Shown here piece by piece: positions 15,639-23,814 of a DNA stretch of 64,000 bases (the stretch's first letter is position 1; every line of letters starts with the position of its first letter). The notes beneath the pieces are model-generated. The model searched no databases, was not told the DNA's origin, and saw only the letters and a program-made list of their open reading frames with translations. Origin of the DNA: Actinomadura mexicana (GTDB lineage: Bacteria; Actinomycetota; Actinomycetes; Streptosporangiales; Streptosporangiaceae); assembly GCF_900188105.1 (NCBI RefSeq), contig NZ_FZNP01000003.1, positions 558,001-622,000 of the forward strand, in the 5' to 3' direction. The translations under genes and the position numbers were made by a program.

Positions 15639-16628
15639 GTGCGGATCAGGAATTGTGCCGTCATCGGCGCCGGACTCCTGCTCGCGGCCGGATGCAGCCA
15701 CGCGGAGCGGCAGGCCCGGACGGCCGGGGAACACGGCGCGGTCAAGAGCGGGGCCCCGGCGACGCGGTCACCGAGCCCGGTACCGCCCCCGCCCAGGAAG
15801 ATCGACTGTGACCGGGCGAAGTGCGTCGCGCTGACGTTCGACGACGGACCCGGCCCCTACACGGCGCGGCTGCTCGACACGCTCCGGAAGAACGGCGTGC
15901 GCGCCACGTTCTTCATGCTGGGCGAGAACGTCGGCGCCCACCGCGACGTCGTGCGCCGGATGGCCCTGGAAGGCCAGGAGGTCGCCAACCACAGCTGGTC
16001 GCATCCGAACCTGACCACCCTGTCGTCCGCCGAGGTGCGGTCCCAGATCCAGCGCACGCAGAAGGCCGTCAAGGACGCCTCCGGCGTCGCGCCCACGCTG
16101 GTCCGGCCGCCCTACGGGTCCACGAACAAGCGCGTCGAACGCGCGATCGGCATGCCGCTGGTCCTCTGGAGCGTCGACACGCTCGACTGGCGCTACCGCG
16201 ACGCCGCCCGCGACGCCCGCGTCGGGGTCAAGGAGCCGAAGACCGGCGGCATCGTCCTGTTCCACGACATCCACAAGCCGAGCGTCGACTCCATCCCCAA
16301 GGTCGTGGACGGGCTGCGCAAGCGCGGGTTCACGTTCGTGACCGTCTCGGAGCTGTTCACCGGACGCCGGCTCGCGCCGGGCACGTCCTACAGCGAGCGG
16401 CCGGCGCCGCCCACGCAGGTCACGGCGAGCCCGCCGCCGGCCGGATCGTCCGCCGGCCCGCCGGCCGCGAGCACGGCGCCCACCACCCCGGCGCCCACCA
16501 CCCGGGCGCCCACCACCCCGGCCCCCGACGCATCGGCGTCCAGGAGCCCGGCGCCCGGCGGCCCGGTGCCCAGCGGCCAGTCGCCCAGCAGGCCGGTGCC
16601 CGCTCCTCCGGTGTCACCGAGCCCCTGA
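15639..16628 (+). CDS. Lipoprotein polysaccharide deacetylase (NodB domain)
   Basis: A 329-residue surface carbohydrate esterase of family 4. It has a lipoprotein signal (CAVIGAGLLLAAGC). The NodB domain spans about residues 60-245: VALTFDDGPGPYTARLL (catalytic Asp-Asp pair), VANHSWSHPNLTTL (metal-binding His-x3-His), LVRPPYGSTN, LWSVDTLDW and IVLFHDIHK. The final 80 residues are a low-complexity Pro/Thr/Ala/Ser tail with PTTPAPTTRAPTTPAP-type repeats, probably spanning the wall. Expected role: deacetylation of peptidoglycan or another wall glycan. GTG start with GGGGG upstream. Confidence 0.88.
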   Translation: MRIRNCAVIGAGLLLAAGCSHAERQARTAGEHGAVKSGAPATRSPSPVPPPPRKIDCDRAKCVALTFDDGPGPYTARLLDTLRKNGVRATFFMLGENVGAHRDVVRRMALEGQEVANHSWSHPNLTTLSSAEVRSQIQRTQKAVKDASGVAPTLVRPPYGSTNKRVERAIGMPLVLWSVDTLDWRYRDAARDARVGVKEPKTGGIVLFHDIHKPSVDSIPKVVDGLRKRGFTFVTVSELFTGRRLAPGTSYSERPAPPTQVTASPPPAGSSAGPPAASTAPTTPAPTTRAPTTPAPDASASRSPAPGGPVPSGQSPSRPVPAPPVSPSP

Positions 16629-16669
16629 GCGGCCACCGGGTCGTGGGCCACCATCACCACCGTCCGCCC

Positions 16670-16939
16670 CTAGCCGTCTCCGGGCTCCTCCCGGCGGGGG
16701 CGCCGCCGGGTCGGGGGCTGCCGCGGGACGACCTTCGCCGCGACCATGGTCGCCTCCGGCACCTCGACGAGCTCGCCGTCGCGGCGGCGCACCGCGAGCG
16801 ACCCGCCGGACCATGATTCGAGGACGCCCACGACGTCGCTGTACTCTCCCGTTGGCAGACGGCGGCGCAGCGAGATCCGCTGGCCCACGTCCGCGCCACT
16901 GATGGCCACCACCAGGCGTGCGGCGAAGCGGCCGGACAT
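16670..16939 (-). CDS. Small protein resembling the N-terminal domain of fdxA-linked GNAT proteins
   Basis: An 89-residue protein starting MSGRFAARLVVAISGADVGQ. The SH3-like beta pattern VGVLESWSGGSLAVRRRDGE and VPEATMVAAKVVP resembles, from memory, the N-terminal domain of the acetyltransferase encoded beside fdxA and dapC in many actinomycetes. Here the frame stops after a basic tail and no acetyltransferase domain follows, so this is either a stand-alone domain or a shortened gene. It is divergent from fdxA. The Met at 16939 was chosen because upstream residues lack family similarity. Confidence 0.6.
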   Translation of the reverse strand: MSGRFAARLVVAISGADVGQRISLRRRLPTGEYSDVVGVLESWSGGSLAVRRRDGELVEVPEATMVAAKVVPRQPPTRRRPRREEPGDG

Positions 16940-17051
16940 GTAGGGACCCCCATGTCGAATCGACGGCGGCGGGGTGGCCATACTATTCACAGCGAGCTTG
17001 CGGTGAGCCGTGACGTGCGGCGGGGCCGGAAATCCGAGAGGAGTCACTGAC

Positions 17052-17378
17052 GTGACCTACGTCATTGCACAGCCCTGCGTGGACCTGCTCGACAAGGCAT
17101 GCATCGAGGAGTGCCCGGTCGACTGCATCTACGAGGGCAAGCGCATGCTCTACATCCACCCGGACGAGTGCGTCGACTGCGGTGCGTGCGAGCCGGTGTG
17201 CCCGGTCGAGGCGATCTACTACGAGGACGACACGCCTGACCAGTGGAAGGACTTCTACAAGGCCAACGTGGAGTTCTTCGACGACCTCGGCTCGCCCGGC
17301 GGCGCGTCCAAGGTCGGGAAGATCGACAAGGACCACCCGATCGTCGCCGCGCTGCCCCCGCAGAGCCAGGACGACTGA
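17052..17378 (+). CDS. fdxA: 7Fe ferredoxin
   Basis: A 108-residue seven-iron ferredoxin. It has the N-terminal cluster-ligand pattern CVDLLDKACIEECPVDCIYE and the 4Fe motif CVDCGACEPVCPVEAIYYED, then the acidic C-terminal extension typical of actinobacterial FdxA. It carries low-potential electrons to cytoplasmic enzymes such as P450s or reductases. GTG 17052 follows GAGAGGAG. The downstream neighbour is dapC, the standard actinobacterial order, with a strong hairpin in between. Confidence 0.95.
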   Translation: MTYVIAQPCVDLLDKACIEECPVDCIYEGKRMLYIHPDECVDCGACEPVCPVEAIYYEDDTPDQWKDFYKANVEFFDDLGSPGGASKVGKIDKDHPIVAALPPQSQDD

Positions 17379-17438
17379 TCTCAGGCGGGTCTGGAGCGCT
17401 CCGTGCGGGCGCGCTCCGGGGCCCGCCCGTGCCGGGAA

Positions 17439-17470
17439 CCGGGCCGTGGTCGGGGACGACCGCGGCCCGG
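17439..17470 (+). terminator. Hairpin between fdxA and dapC
   Basis: A 14-bp stem (CCGGGCCGTGGTCG against CGACCGCGGCCCGG, one wobble) with a 4-base loop, ending 11 bases before the dapC ribosome-binding site and followed by GGGTTT. It could be an fdxA terminator, an mRNA stabiliser, or an attenuator for dapC. Confidence 0.6.
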
Positions 17471-17496
17471 CGGGTTTCTCCAAGGAGGTATGGGCG

Positions 17497-18582
17497 TTGT
17501 TCACGCTGCCGGACTTTCCGTGGGATCGGCTCGCGCCGTACAAGGAGCGGGCGCTGGCGCACGCGGACGGCATCGTCGACCTCTCGGTCGGAACGCCCGT
17601 GGATCCGACGCCCGAGCCGATCCGGCAGGCCCTGGCCGCCGCGTCCGACGCGCCCGGCTACCCGCAGACCTACGGGACGCCGGAACTGCGCGAGGCGGTC
17701 GCGGGATGGCTGCGGCGCCGCGCCGGCGTGACGGGCGCCGACCCGGACGCGGTGCTCCCCGTCATCGGCACCAAGGAGCTCGTCGCCTGGCTGCCGACGC
17801 TGCTCGGCGCCGGCCCCGGCGACAAGGTCGTCTTCCCCGCGCTGGCCTACCCGACCTACGACGTGGGCGCCCGGCTCGCCGGGGCCGACCCCGTCGCGAC
17901 GGACGGCCTGCTCTCCCTCGGCCCCGTCGCCCCGAAGATCGTGTGGGTGAACTCCCCGTCCAACCCGACCGGCAAGGTGCTGCCCGCCGAGCACCTGCGC
18001 AAGGTCGTGGCGTGGGCGCGCGGGCGCGGCGCGGTCGTCGTCAGCGACGAGTGCTACCTGGAGTTCGGCTGGGACGAGCGGAACCCGCCGATCTCGATCC
18101 TGCACCCGGACGTCTGCGAGGGCTCCCACGAGGGGCTGCTCGCGCTGAACTCGCTGTCCAAGCGCTCCAACATGGCGGGCTACCGCGCCGGGTTCGTCAC
18201 CGGAGACCTCGCGCTGGTGAGGCGGCTGCTGGAGGTCCGCAAGCACGCCGGGATGATCGTCCCGGCTCCGGTGCAGGCCGCGATGACCGTGGCCTACGGC
18301 GACGACGCCCACGTCGACGAGCAGCGGGCCCGGTACGCGCGGCGCCGCGCCGCCCTGCGCGAGGCGTTCGAGAGGCACGGCTTCCGCATCGAGCACTCCG
18401 AGGCGTCCCTGTACCTGTGGGCCACGCGCGACGAGCCCTGCTGGGACACCGTCGCCCACCTGGCGTCCCTCGGCGTCCTGGTCGGCCCCGGCGAGTTCTA
18501 CGGGCCGGGCGGCGCCCGCCACGTCCGCATCGCCTTCACCGCCACCGACGCCCGCGTAGCCGCCGCCACCACCCGGCTCTGA
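17497..18582 (+). CDS. dapC: Succinyldiaminopimelate transaminase
   Basis: A 361-residue fold-type I PLP aminotransferase. Landmarks are VDLSVGTPVDPTP, YPQTYGTPELREAVAGWL, WVNSPSNPTGKVLP, VVVSDECYLEFGW, and the PLP lysine in LNSLSKRSNMAGYRAGF, with the terminal Arg region ARHVRIAFTA. The fdxA-dapC neighbourhood is diagnostic for actinobacterial DapC, which transaminates N-succinyl-2-amino-6-ketopimelate in lysine and meso-diaminopimelate synthesis. The start is TTG 17497, 8 bases after AAGGAGG; an overlapping ATG at 17490 is out of frame. A hairpin precedes the ribosome-binding site. Confidence 0.92.
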   Translation: MFTLPDFPWDRLAPYKERALAHADGIVDLSVGTPVDPTPEPIRQALAAASDAPGYPQTYGTPELREAVAGWLRRRAGVTGADPDAVLPVIGTKELVAWLPTLLGAGPGDKVVFPALAYPTYDVGARLAGADPVATDGLLSLGPVAPKIVWVNSPSNPTGKVLPAEHLRKVVAWARGRGAVVVSDECYLEFGWDERNPPISILHPDVCEGSHEGLLALNSLSKRSNMAGYRAGFVTGDLALVRRLLEVRKHAGMIVPAPVQAAMTVAYGDDAHVDEQRARYARRRAALREAFERHGFRIEHSEASLYLWATRDEPCWDTVAHLASLGVLVGPGEFYGPGGARHVRIAFTATDARVAAATTRL

Positions 18583-18763
18583 CCCGCTCCTGCGAGCTCG
18601 GGCCCGGCCGGTTCTGGTCGGGGTGTCGGCCGGGAAGTCCGGTGTTCTCGGACGAAACCGCATCTTCCTTTGATACGTCTGATCGCGGTATGGGCTTGAC
18701 AGGCCACAGTCGGTAGGATCCGCAGGTCTGCCCCCCTGAAACGGACGAAACGATGGAGGTGCC

Positions 18764-19381
18764 GTGGGCAAAGCGGCGATAGTGATCCTGCTGGCACTGA
18801 TCCTGATCGCCCTGGTCGTGGTCATCGTCGTCCTGCTGCGGCGCCGTTCGGGAACGCAGGCGCCCGCGCCCGCCCCGGCCGTCCCGCGCGACCCGTTCGC
18901 CGCCGAGGACCAGGTGGCCGGCGACCCGCGCGCCCTCAAGGCCGGCGACATGGTGGAGTACCTCGGCGCCCGCTACTTCGTCCGCGGCTCGCTGCGGCTG
19001 AAGGAGGGCGGCTTCACCTGGAGCGAGCACCTCCTGGACGCCGACACGATCGAGGGCACCAAGGTGTGGATCTCCGTCGAGGAGGATCCCGACCTCGAAG
19101 TCGTCTGGTGGACCGAGTACGAGATCGGCGACCTGCGGCCCGGGGAGAAGAGCGTCGTCGTGGACGGCGTCGAGTACCGGCGCGACGAGCACGGCACCGC
19201 CGACTACACCAGCGAGGGCACGACGGGCGTCGGCGTGCAGGGCCGCGTCGAGTACGTCGACTACGAGGGCCCGCGCGGCAGGTACCTGTCGTTCGAGCAG
19301 TACGGCGGCGGCCGTTGGGAGGCGGGTCTCGGCGAGCGCGTCCCGACGGGGTCGATGACGATCTACCCGGGCGGTAGCTGA
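18764..19381 (+). CDS. DUF4178 domain membrane-anchored protein
   Basis: A 205-residue protein with one N-terminal membrane helix (AIVILLALILIALVVVIVV) and a cytoplasmic DUF4178 domain. The domain includes KAGDMVEYLGARYFVRGSLR, TWSEHLLD, WISVEEDPDLEVVWWTE and LSFEQYGGGRWEAGLGE. It is the first gene of a five-gene operon (DUF4178, DUF2617, DUF4247, DUF350, aminopropyltransferase) that recurs across actinobacteria. The joint function is not established; association with a SpeE-like enzyme suggests polyamine or envelope metabolism. Confidence 0.85.
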   Translation: MGKAAIVILLALILIALVVVIVVLLRRRSGTQAPAPAPAVPRDPFAAEDQVAGDPRALKAGDMVEYLGARYFVRGSLRLKEGGFTWSEHLLDADTIEGTKVWISVEEDPDLEVVWWTEYEIGDLRPGEKSVVVDGVEYRRDEHGTADYTSEGTTGVGVQGRVEYVDYEGPRGRYLSFEQYGGGRWEAGLGERVPTGSMTIYPGGS

Positions 19382-19383
19382 TC

Positions 19384-19890
19384 TTGCTGGCCACCCTCGA
19401 GACCCCCTACGAGGACGCACGGGCCGACGGGCTGTCGTTCGCGCTCGGCCTGCCGCCGATGGACGCCCTCGCCGTCCTGCCGGTGGAGCGCGCGGGCCTG
19501 ACCGTGGAGCTGCGCCTGCTCGGCGCGTCCCACCAGGTCCTCGCCGGGCCGCTGAGCGAGACGGTGGCGTGCCTGCCCGGACGCGCCGAGCCGCTGCCGG
19601 GCCACGCGACGACGAGCGTGCCCGGCTGGGCCTACGACTTCGCCGCGACGACCGCGGCGCACAGCGACGAGACGGCGTTCGCCCGCGCCGTCGAGGCCGT
19701 GTGCGCCCGGCTCGCGGACCGCGGTGACGCGCTGACCGGGGCGTTCCCCGGTTCCCCGCACGCCGTCACCGTCCTTGCCTTGGAGGAAACGGCGGGGCAG
19801 GAGGGCGCGCTCGGATGGCGCACCTGGCACGCCTACCCGCAGACCCGGGAGATCGTGATGACGCGGAGCCGGCTGGTGAGACCCTCATGA
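19384..19890 (+). CDS. DUF2617 family protein
   Basis: A 168-residue soluble protein from TTG 19384, only 2 bases after the upstream stop. Family features are LSFALGLPPMDALAVL, VELRLLGASHQVL, PGWAYDFAATTA and the terminal GWRTWHAYPQTREIVMTRSR. Family function is unknown, but its presence in this gene string is typical. The next gene starts in an ATGA overlap, indicating tight translational coupling. Confidence 0.85.
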   Translation: MLATLETPYEDARADGLSFALGLPPMDALAVLPVERAGLTVELRLLGASHQVLAGPLSETVACLPGRAEPLPGHATTSVPGWAYDFAATTAAHSDETAFARAVEAVCARLADRGDALTGAFPGSPHAVTVLALEETAGQEGALGWRTWHAYPQTREIVMTRSRLVRPS

Positions 19891-20321
19891 ACAGCAGATA
19901 CCGGGTGGCGGGCGCAGTGGTCGCCGCCACCCTGACCGCCACGGCGCTCGGCGGCTGCGGGAAGTCGCAGTCGTCCTGGATCGCCGGCAAGTACACCAAG
20001 ATCGGGGCGGACACCTACCGGTCGCCGAAGGCCCCCCGGACGGTCGCCTCGGAGATCGGCCGCAAGTTCAAGCCGATCGACCGGGTGGACGACATGGTCA
20101 CCATGGGCGCCAACGGCGGGATCTTCATGCGGTACCCGAAGCTGGTCGTCGGCGTCCTGCCGAACGGCACGGGCAGCCGGATCACGGTCGACGGCGCGCG
20201 CCGCGGCTACAGCCGCCACTACTCGCACGTGAGCGGGCGCTGGAGCAGTCCGGGCAGCAACGGATGGACGAGCAGGGGCGCCGCGTCGTTCCGCGGCGGC
20301 GGACCCGGGTCGGGCAAATGA
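19887..20321 (+). CDS. DUF4247 lipoprotein
   Basis: A 144-residue exported protein with a lipoprotein signal (RVAGAVVAATLTATALGGC). The DUF4247 core follows: KYTKIGADTYRSPKAPRTVA, DDMVTMGANGGIFMRYPKLV and GYSRHYSHVSGRWSS, with a Gly/Ser-rich tail. The ATGA overlap at 19887-19890 couples it to the DUF2617 gene. Function unknown; member of the conserved DUF4178-to-aminopropyltransferase operon. Confidence 0.85.
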   Translation: MNSRYRVAGAVVAATLTATALGGCGKSQSSWIAGKYTKIGADTYRSPKAPRTVASEIGRKFKPIDRVDDMVTMGANGGIFMRYPKLVVGVLPNGTGSRITVDGARRGYSRHYSHVSGRWSSPGSNGWTSRGAASFRGGGPGSGK

Positions 20322-20377
20322 CGCGGTCGGGGACGCGGTCGAACAGATGACGTGGTCGGGCAGATGAGGAGCGACAC
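20322..20377 (+). repeat. Short imperfect direct repeats before the DUF350 gene
   Basis: The 56-bp gap and the last codons before it contain three imperfect copies of a unit like GTCGGGCAAATGACG (near 20312, 20338 and 20353). The third supplies the GAGGAG ribosome-binding site. It may be replication slippage with no function. Confidence 0.4.
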
Positions 20378-20818
20378 TTGAACGACGACATCCTTCACGA
20401 GATCGGGGCGACCTTCGCCTACGGCGCGGTCGGCATCGCCCTGATGGCGCTCGGCTATCTGGTCGTGGAGGTGACGACGCCCGGCAAGCTCGGCAGGCAG
20501 ATCTGGACCGAGGGCAACCGGGGCGCCGCGCTCCTGCTGGCCGCCAAGCTGCTCGGCGTCGCCGCGATCGTCACCACCGCGATCGTGACCAGTGACAGCG
20601 ACCTGACCGACGGCCTGGTCGACACCGCCGTGTTCGGCGGGATCGGCATCGTGCTGATGATCGTGGCGTTCTTCCTGCTGGACGTGCTCACCCCCGGCAA
20701 GCTCGGCGCGACGCTCGTGGACGCGGGCGGAGCGGGCGGCGCGATCCACCCGGCGGGCTGGGTCGTCGCCGCCGCCGACCTCGGGGTCGCCGCGATCGTG
20801 GCCGGGGCGGTCTCCTGA
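20378..20818 (+). CDS. DUF350 membrane protein
   Basis: A 146-residue protein with four membrane helices arranged as two similar halves. The sequence VVEVTTPGKLG after helix 1 is mirrored by LLDVLTPGKLG after helix 3, the internal duplication known for DUF350. It starts at TTG 20378 after AGGAG. Function unknown; in this operon it precedes the membrane aminopropyltransferase. The last two bases of CTG at 20815 belong to its stop codon context (CTGA), possibly the start of the next gene. Confidence 0.88.
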   Translation: MNDDILHEIGATFAYGAVGIALMALGYLVVEVTTPGKLGRQIWTEGNRGAALLLAAKLLGVAAIVTTAIVTSDSDLTDGLVDTAVFGGIGIVLMIVAFFLLDVLTPGKLGATLVDAGGAGGAIHPAGWVVAAADLGVAAIVAGAVS

Positions 20819-20949
20819 CGTCCCGCGACCTGGACCAGGCCGTCCGGCCGTCCGGCGATCCCTCCCCGGAGCCGTCCCGTCCCGAGCGGGACGGCCCGGG
20901 GAGGCCGCGCGTCCCGGCGCGGGCGGCGCGCGCGCTGGTCCTCGCGGCC

Positions 20950-22446
20950 GTGTTCGCGTGCGCCGCGTGCGGCCTGGTGTACGAGCTGGCCCTGGTCGCG
21001 CTCGGCAGCTACCTCGTCGGGAACTCCGTCACGCAGGCGTCGATCGTCCTGTCGGTGATGGTGTTCGCGATGGGCGTCGGCTCCCTGGCCGCCAAGCCGC
21101 TGCAGGGCCGCGCCGTGGTGGCGTTCGCGGTCGTGGAGGGCCTGCTCGCCCTGATCGGCGGCGTGTCGGTGCTCCTGCTGTACGCGGCGTTCGCGTGGCT
21201 CGACCTGTACGTCCCGGCGCTGGTGGTGGTGGCGTTCGCGGTCGGGGCGCTGATCGGTGCGGAGATCCCGCTGCTGATGACGCTGCTCCAGCGGATCCGC
21301 AGGCAGGACGCCGGGTCTGCGGTGGCCGACCTGTTCGCGGCCGACTACGTGGGCGCGCTGGTCGGCGGCCTGGCCTTCCCGTTCCTGCTGCTGCCCACGT
21401 TCGGCCACATCAAGGGCGCGCTGCTCGTCGGCGTCGTGAACGCCGTCGCCGGGATGGCGGTCGTGATGTGGCTGTTCCGCCGCGAGGTCGGCCGCGTCGC
21501 CCGGATCGCGCTCGCCCTCGGCATGGTCGCCGTCCTCGCCGTCCTCGGCGGGACCTACACGCTCGCCGACGGGTTCGAGGTGTCGGCGCGGCAGGCGCTG
21601 TACGAGGCCCCGATCGCGGTGGCGGAGCGGACGCGGTACCAGGAGATCGTCATCACCCGGCGGGCCGGGCTCGGCCCCTCCGACCTGCGGCTGTTCCTGA
21701 ACGGCGACCTCCAGTTCTCCTCGGTGGACGAGTACCGGTACCACGAGTCGCTCGTCCACCCGCTGATGTCGGGCCCGCACGGGCGGGTGCTGATCCTCGG
21801 CGGCGGGGACGGCCTGGCGCTGCGCGAGGTGCTGCGCTACCGGGACGTCCAGAGCGCGACGCTGGTCGAGCTGGACCCCGAGATGATCCGTCTGGCCCGG
21901 ACGTACCGGCCGCTGGAGTCGCTCAACCGCCGCGCCTTCGAGGACCCGCGCGCCCGGATCGTCAACGCGGACGCGTTCTCCTGGCTTCGCGGCCTGGACG
22001 AGCAGTTCGACGCGGTCGTCGTGGACATGCCCGACCCTGACGACGTGTCCACCGCGAAACTGTACTCGGTCGAGTTCTACGGCATGGTGAAGCGGGCCCT
22101 GGCGCCGGGCGGTCGGATGGTCGTGCAGTCCGGGTCGCCCTACTTCGCGCCCAAGTCGTTCTGGAGCATCCAGAAGTCGGTCGCCGCCGCCGGCCTCGCG
22201 ACCACCCCGTACCACGTGGACGTGCCGAGCTTCGGCGACTGGGGGTTCGTCCTGGCGGCCCCCGGGAAGCGGCCCCCCGCGCTGGGGCTGCCGCGCGACG
22301 TCCCGGACCTGCGCTTCCTCGACGGGCCGGTGCTCCAGGCGGCGGCGGTCTTCCCCAAGGACCGCCGGGGCCGCGACGTGGACGTCAACACCCTCGTCCA
22401 CCCGCGCCTGGTCGAGTACGAGGGCCAGGAGTGGAAGAACTCCTAG
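20950..22446 (+). CDS. Membrane spermidine synthase-like aminopropyltransferase
   Basis: About 498 residues from GTG 20950. The N-terminal part has six to seven membrane helices. The C-terminal part is a spermidine-synthase-type Rossmann domain: QEIVITRRAGLGPSDLRLFL, VDEYRYHESLVHPLM, RVLILGGGDGLALREVLRY, VELDPEMIRLAR, and DAVVVDMPDPDDVSTAKLYS. It transfers aminopropyl groups or a related moiety by analogy. GTG 20950 falls inside the first membrane helix, and the frame stays open upstream. The only upstream start candidates are CTG codons, notably 20815, which overlaps the DUF350 stop. The true protein may be 45 residues longer. Confidence 0.85.
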   Translation: MFACAACGLVYELALVALGSYLVGNSVTQASIVLSVMVFAMGVGSLAAKPLQGRAVVAFAVVEGLLALIGGVSVLLLYAAFAWLDLYVPALVVVAFAVGALIGAEIPLLMTLLQRIRRQDAGSAVADLFAADYVGALVGGLAFPFLLLPTFGHIKGALLVGVVNAVAGMAVVMWLFRREVGRVARIALALGMVAVLAVLGGTYTLADGFEVSARQALYEAPIAVAERTRYQEIVITRRAGLGPSDLRLFLNGDLQFSSVDEYRYHESLVHPLMSGPHGRVLILGGGDGLALREVLRYRDVQSATLVELDPEMIRLARTYRPLESLNRRAFEDPRARIVNADAFSWLRGLDEQFDAVVVDMPDPDDVSTAKLYSVEFYGMVKRALAPGGRMVVQSGSPYFAPKSFWSIQKSVAAAGLATTPYHVDVPSFGDWGFVLAAPGKRPPALGLPRDVPDLRFLDGPVLQAAAVFPKDRRGRDVDVNTLVHPRLVEYEGQEWKNS

Positions 22447-22557
22447 CCGGGCCGCCTCCGGTGCCCCCGGCGCCCGGGAGGCGGCGGCGCGCGCGTTACG
22501 CTGACGTGCATCAGTAGGCACTTACCTGGAGCACGCGCGAGTGAGGGAGACCGGCCG

Positions 22558-23700
22558 ATGGGACGCGACATCTACACCGAGGAGCACGAGGCCTTCCGCG
22601 ACATGGTGCGCTCCTTCATCGCCAAGGAGGTCGCGCCCCACCACGAGCAGTGGGAGAAGGACGGGATCGTCTCGCGCGAGGTCTGGCTGGCGGCGGGGCG
22701 CGCGGGCCTGCTCGGCATCGACATGCCGGAGGAGTTCGGGGGCGGCGGCGACCCCGACTACCGCTACTACGTGATCCTCAACGAGGAGCTGGCGAAGGCC
22801 GGCGTGCACGGGCCCGGCTTCGCCGTCCACAACGACATCAACGGCGGGTACCTGCGGCAGCTGTGCGGCCCGGAGCAGCAGCGGCGCTGGTTCCCCGGCT
22901 ACTGCTCCGGCGAGATCGTCACCGCGATCGCGATGACCGAGCCCGCCGCCGGGTCCGACCTGCAGGGCATCAAGACCACGGCGGTGAAGGACGGCGACCA
23001 CTACGTCCTGAACGGGTCGAAGACGTTCATCTCCAACGGCATCCTCGCCGACCTGGTCATCGTCGTCGCCAAGACCGACCCGTCCGCCGGGGCCAAGGGC
23101 GTCAGCCTCCTCGCCGTCGAGCGCGGCATGGAGGGCTTCGAGCGCGGCCGCAACCTCGACAAGGTCGGCATGCACGCGCAGGACACCGCCGAGCTGTTCT
23201 TCGACAACGTCCGCGTCCCGAAGGAGAACCTCCTCGGCGAGGAGGGCATGGGCTTCGTCTACCTCATGCAGAACCTCGCCCGCGAGCGGCTGTCCATCGG
23301 CGCCACCGCGCAGGCCGCCGCCGAGACCGCCTTCGAGCAGACCCTGGAGTACTGCAAGACCCGCGAGGCGTTCGGCCGTCCCATCGGCAAGTTCCAGCAC
23401 AACCGGTTCACGCTCGCCGAGATGAAGACCGAGCTGACCGTCACGCGCGCCTTCACCGACGAGTGCATCGTCAAGGAGAGCAGGGGGGAGCTGACCCCCG
23501 ACGAGGCCGCGATGCTCAAGTGGTGGAACACCGAGCTGCTCAAGCGGGTCGTGGACCGCTGCGTCCAGCTGTACGGCGGCTACGGCTACATGACCGAGTA
23601 CCCGATCGGCAAGGCCTACCAGGACGTCCGCATCCAGACCATCTTCGGCGGCACCACCGAGATCATGAAAGAGATCATCGGCCGCGGCCTCGGCGTCTGA
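22558..23700 (+). CDS. Acyl-CoA dehydrogenase
   Basis: A 380-residue flavoprotein of the acyl-CoA dehydrogenase family. Landmarks are the N-terminal helical domain (EAFRDMVRSFIAKEVAPHHE), AMTEPAAGSDLQGIKTTAVK, NGSKTFISNGILADLVIVVA, and the C-terminal CVQLYGGYGYMTEYPIGKAY with QTIFGGTTEIMKEIIGR. It introduces the alpha-beta double bond in acyl-CoA oxidation, passing electrons to ETF; chain specificity is not deducible. GAGGGAGACC precedes the ATG. A hairpin terminator follows. Confidence 0.92.
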   Translation: MGRDIYTEEHEAFRDMVRSFIAKEVAPHHEQWEKDGIVSREVWLAAGRAGLLGIDMPEEFGGGGDPDYRYYVILNEELAKAGVHGPGFAVHNDINGGYLRQLCGPEQQRRWFPGYCSGEIVTAIAMTEPAAGSDLQGIKTTAVKDGDHYVLNGSKTFISNGILADLVIVVAKTDPSAGAKGVSLLAVERGMEGFERGRNLDKVGMHAQDTAELFFDNVRVPKENLLGEEGMGFVYLMQNLARERLSIGATAQAAAETAFEQTLEYCKTREAFGRPIGKFQHNRFTLAEMKTELTVTRAFTDECIVKESRGELTPDEAAMLKWWNTELLKRVVDRCVQLYGGYGYMTEYPIGKAYQDVRIQTIFGGTTEIMKEIIGRGLGV

Positions 23701-23709
23701 CCTCCAGCG

Positions 23710-23743
23710 CCGGCGGAACGCCCCACCTGGGACGTTCCGCCGG
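23710..23743 (+). terminator. Hairpin terminator after the acyl-CoA dehydrogenase gene
   Basis: An 11-bp perfect stem (CCGGCGGAACG with its reverse complement) around a 12-base loop, nine bases after the stop codon. It may also serve the convergent kinase gene ending at 23815. Confidence 0.75.
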
Positions 23744-23814
23744 GTCGGCTGTTCGATGACGACGCCGTGGTCTCTGGCCGACCCGGCCAAGCCGTTAGCG
23801 CCTGCGGGCGGGGA

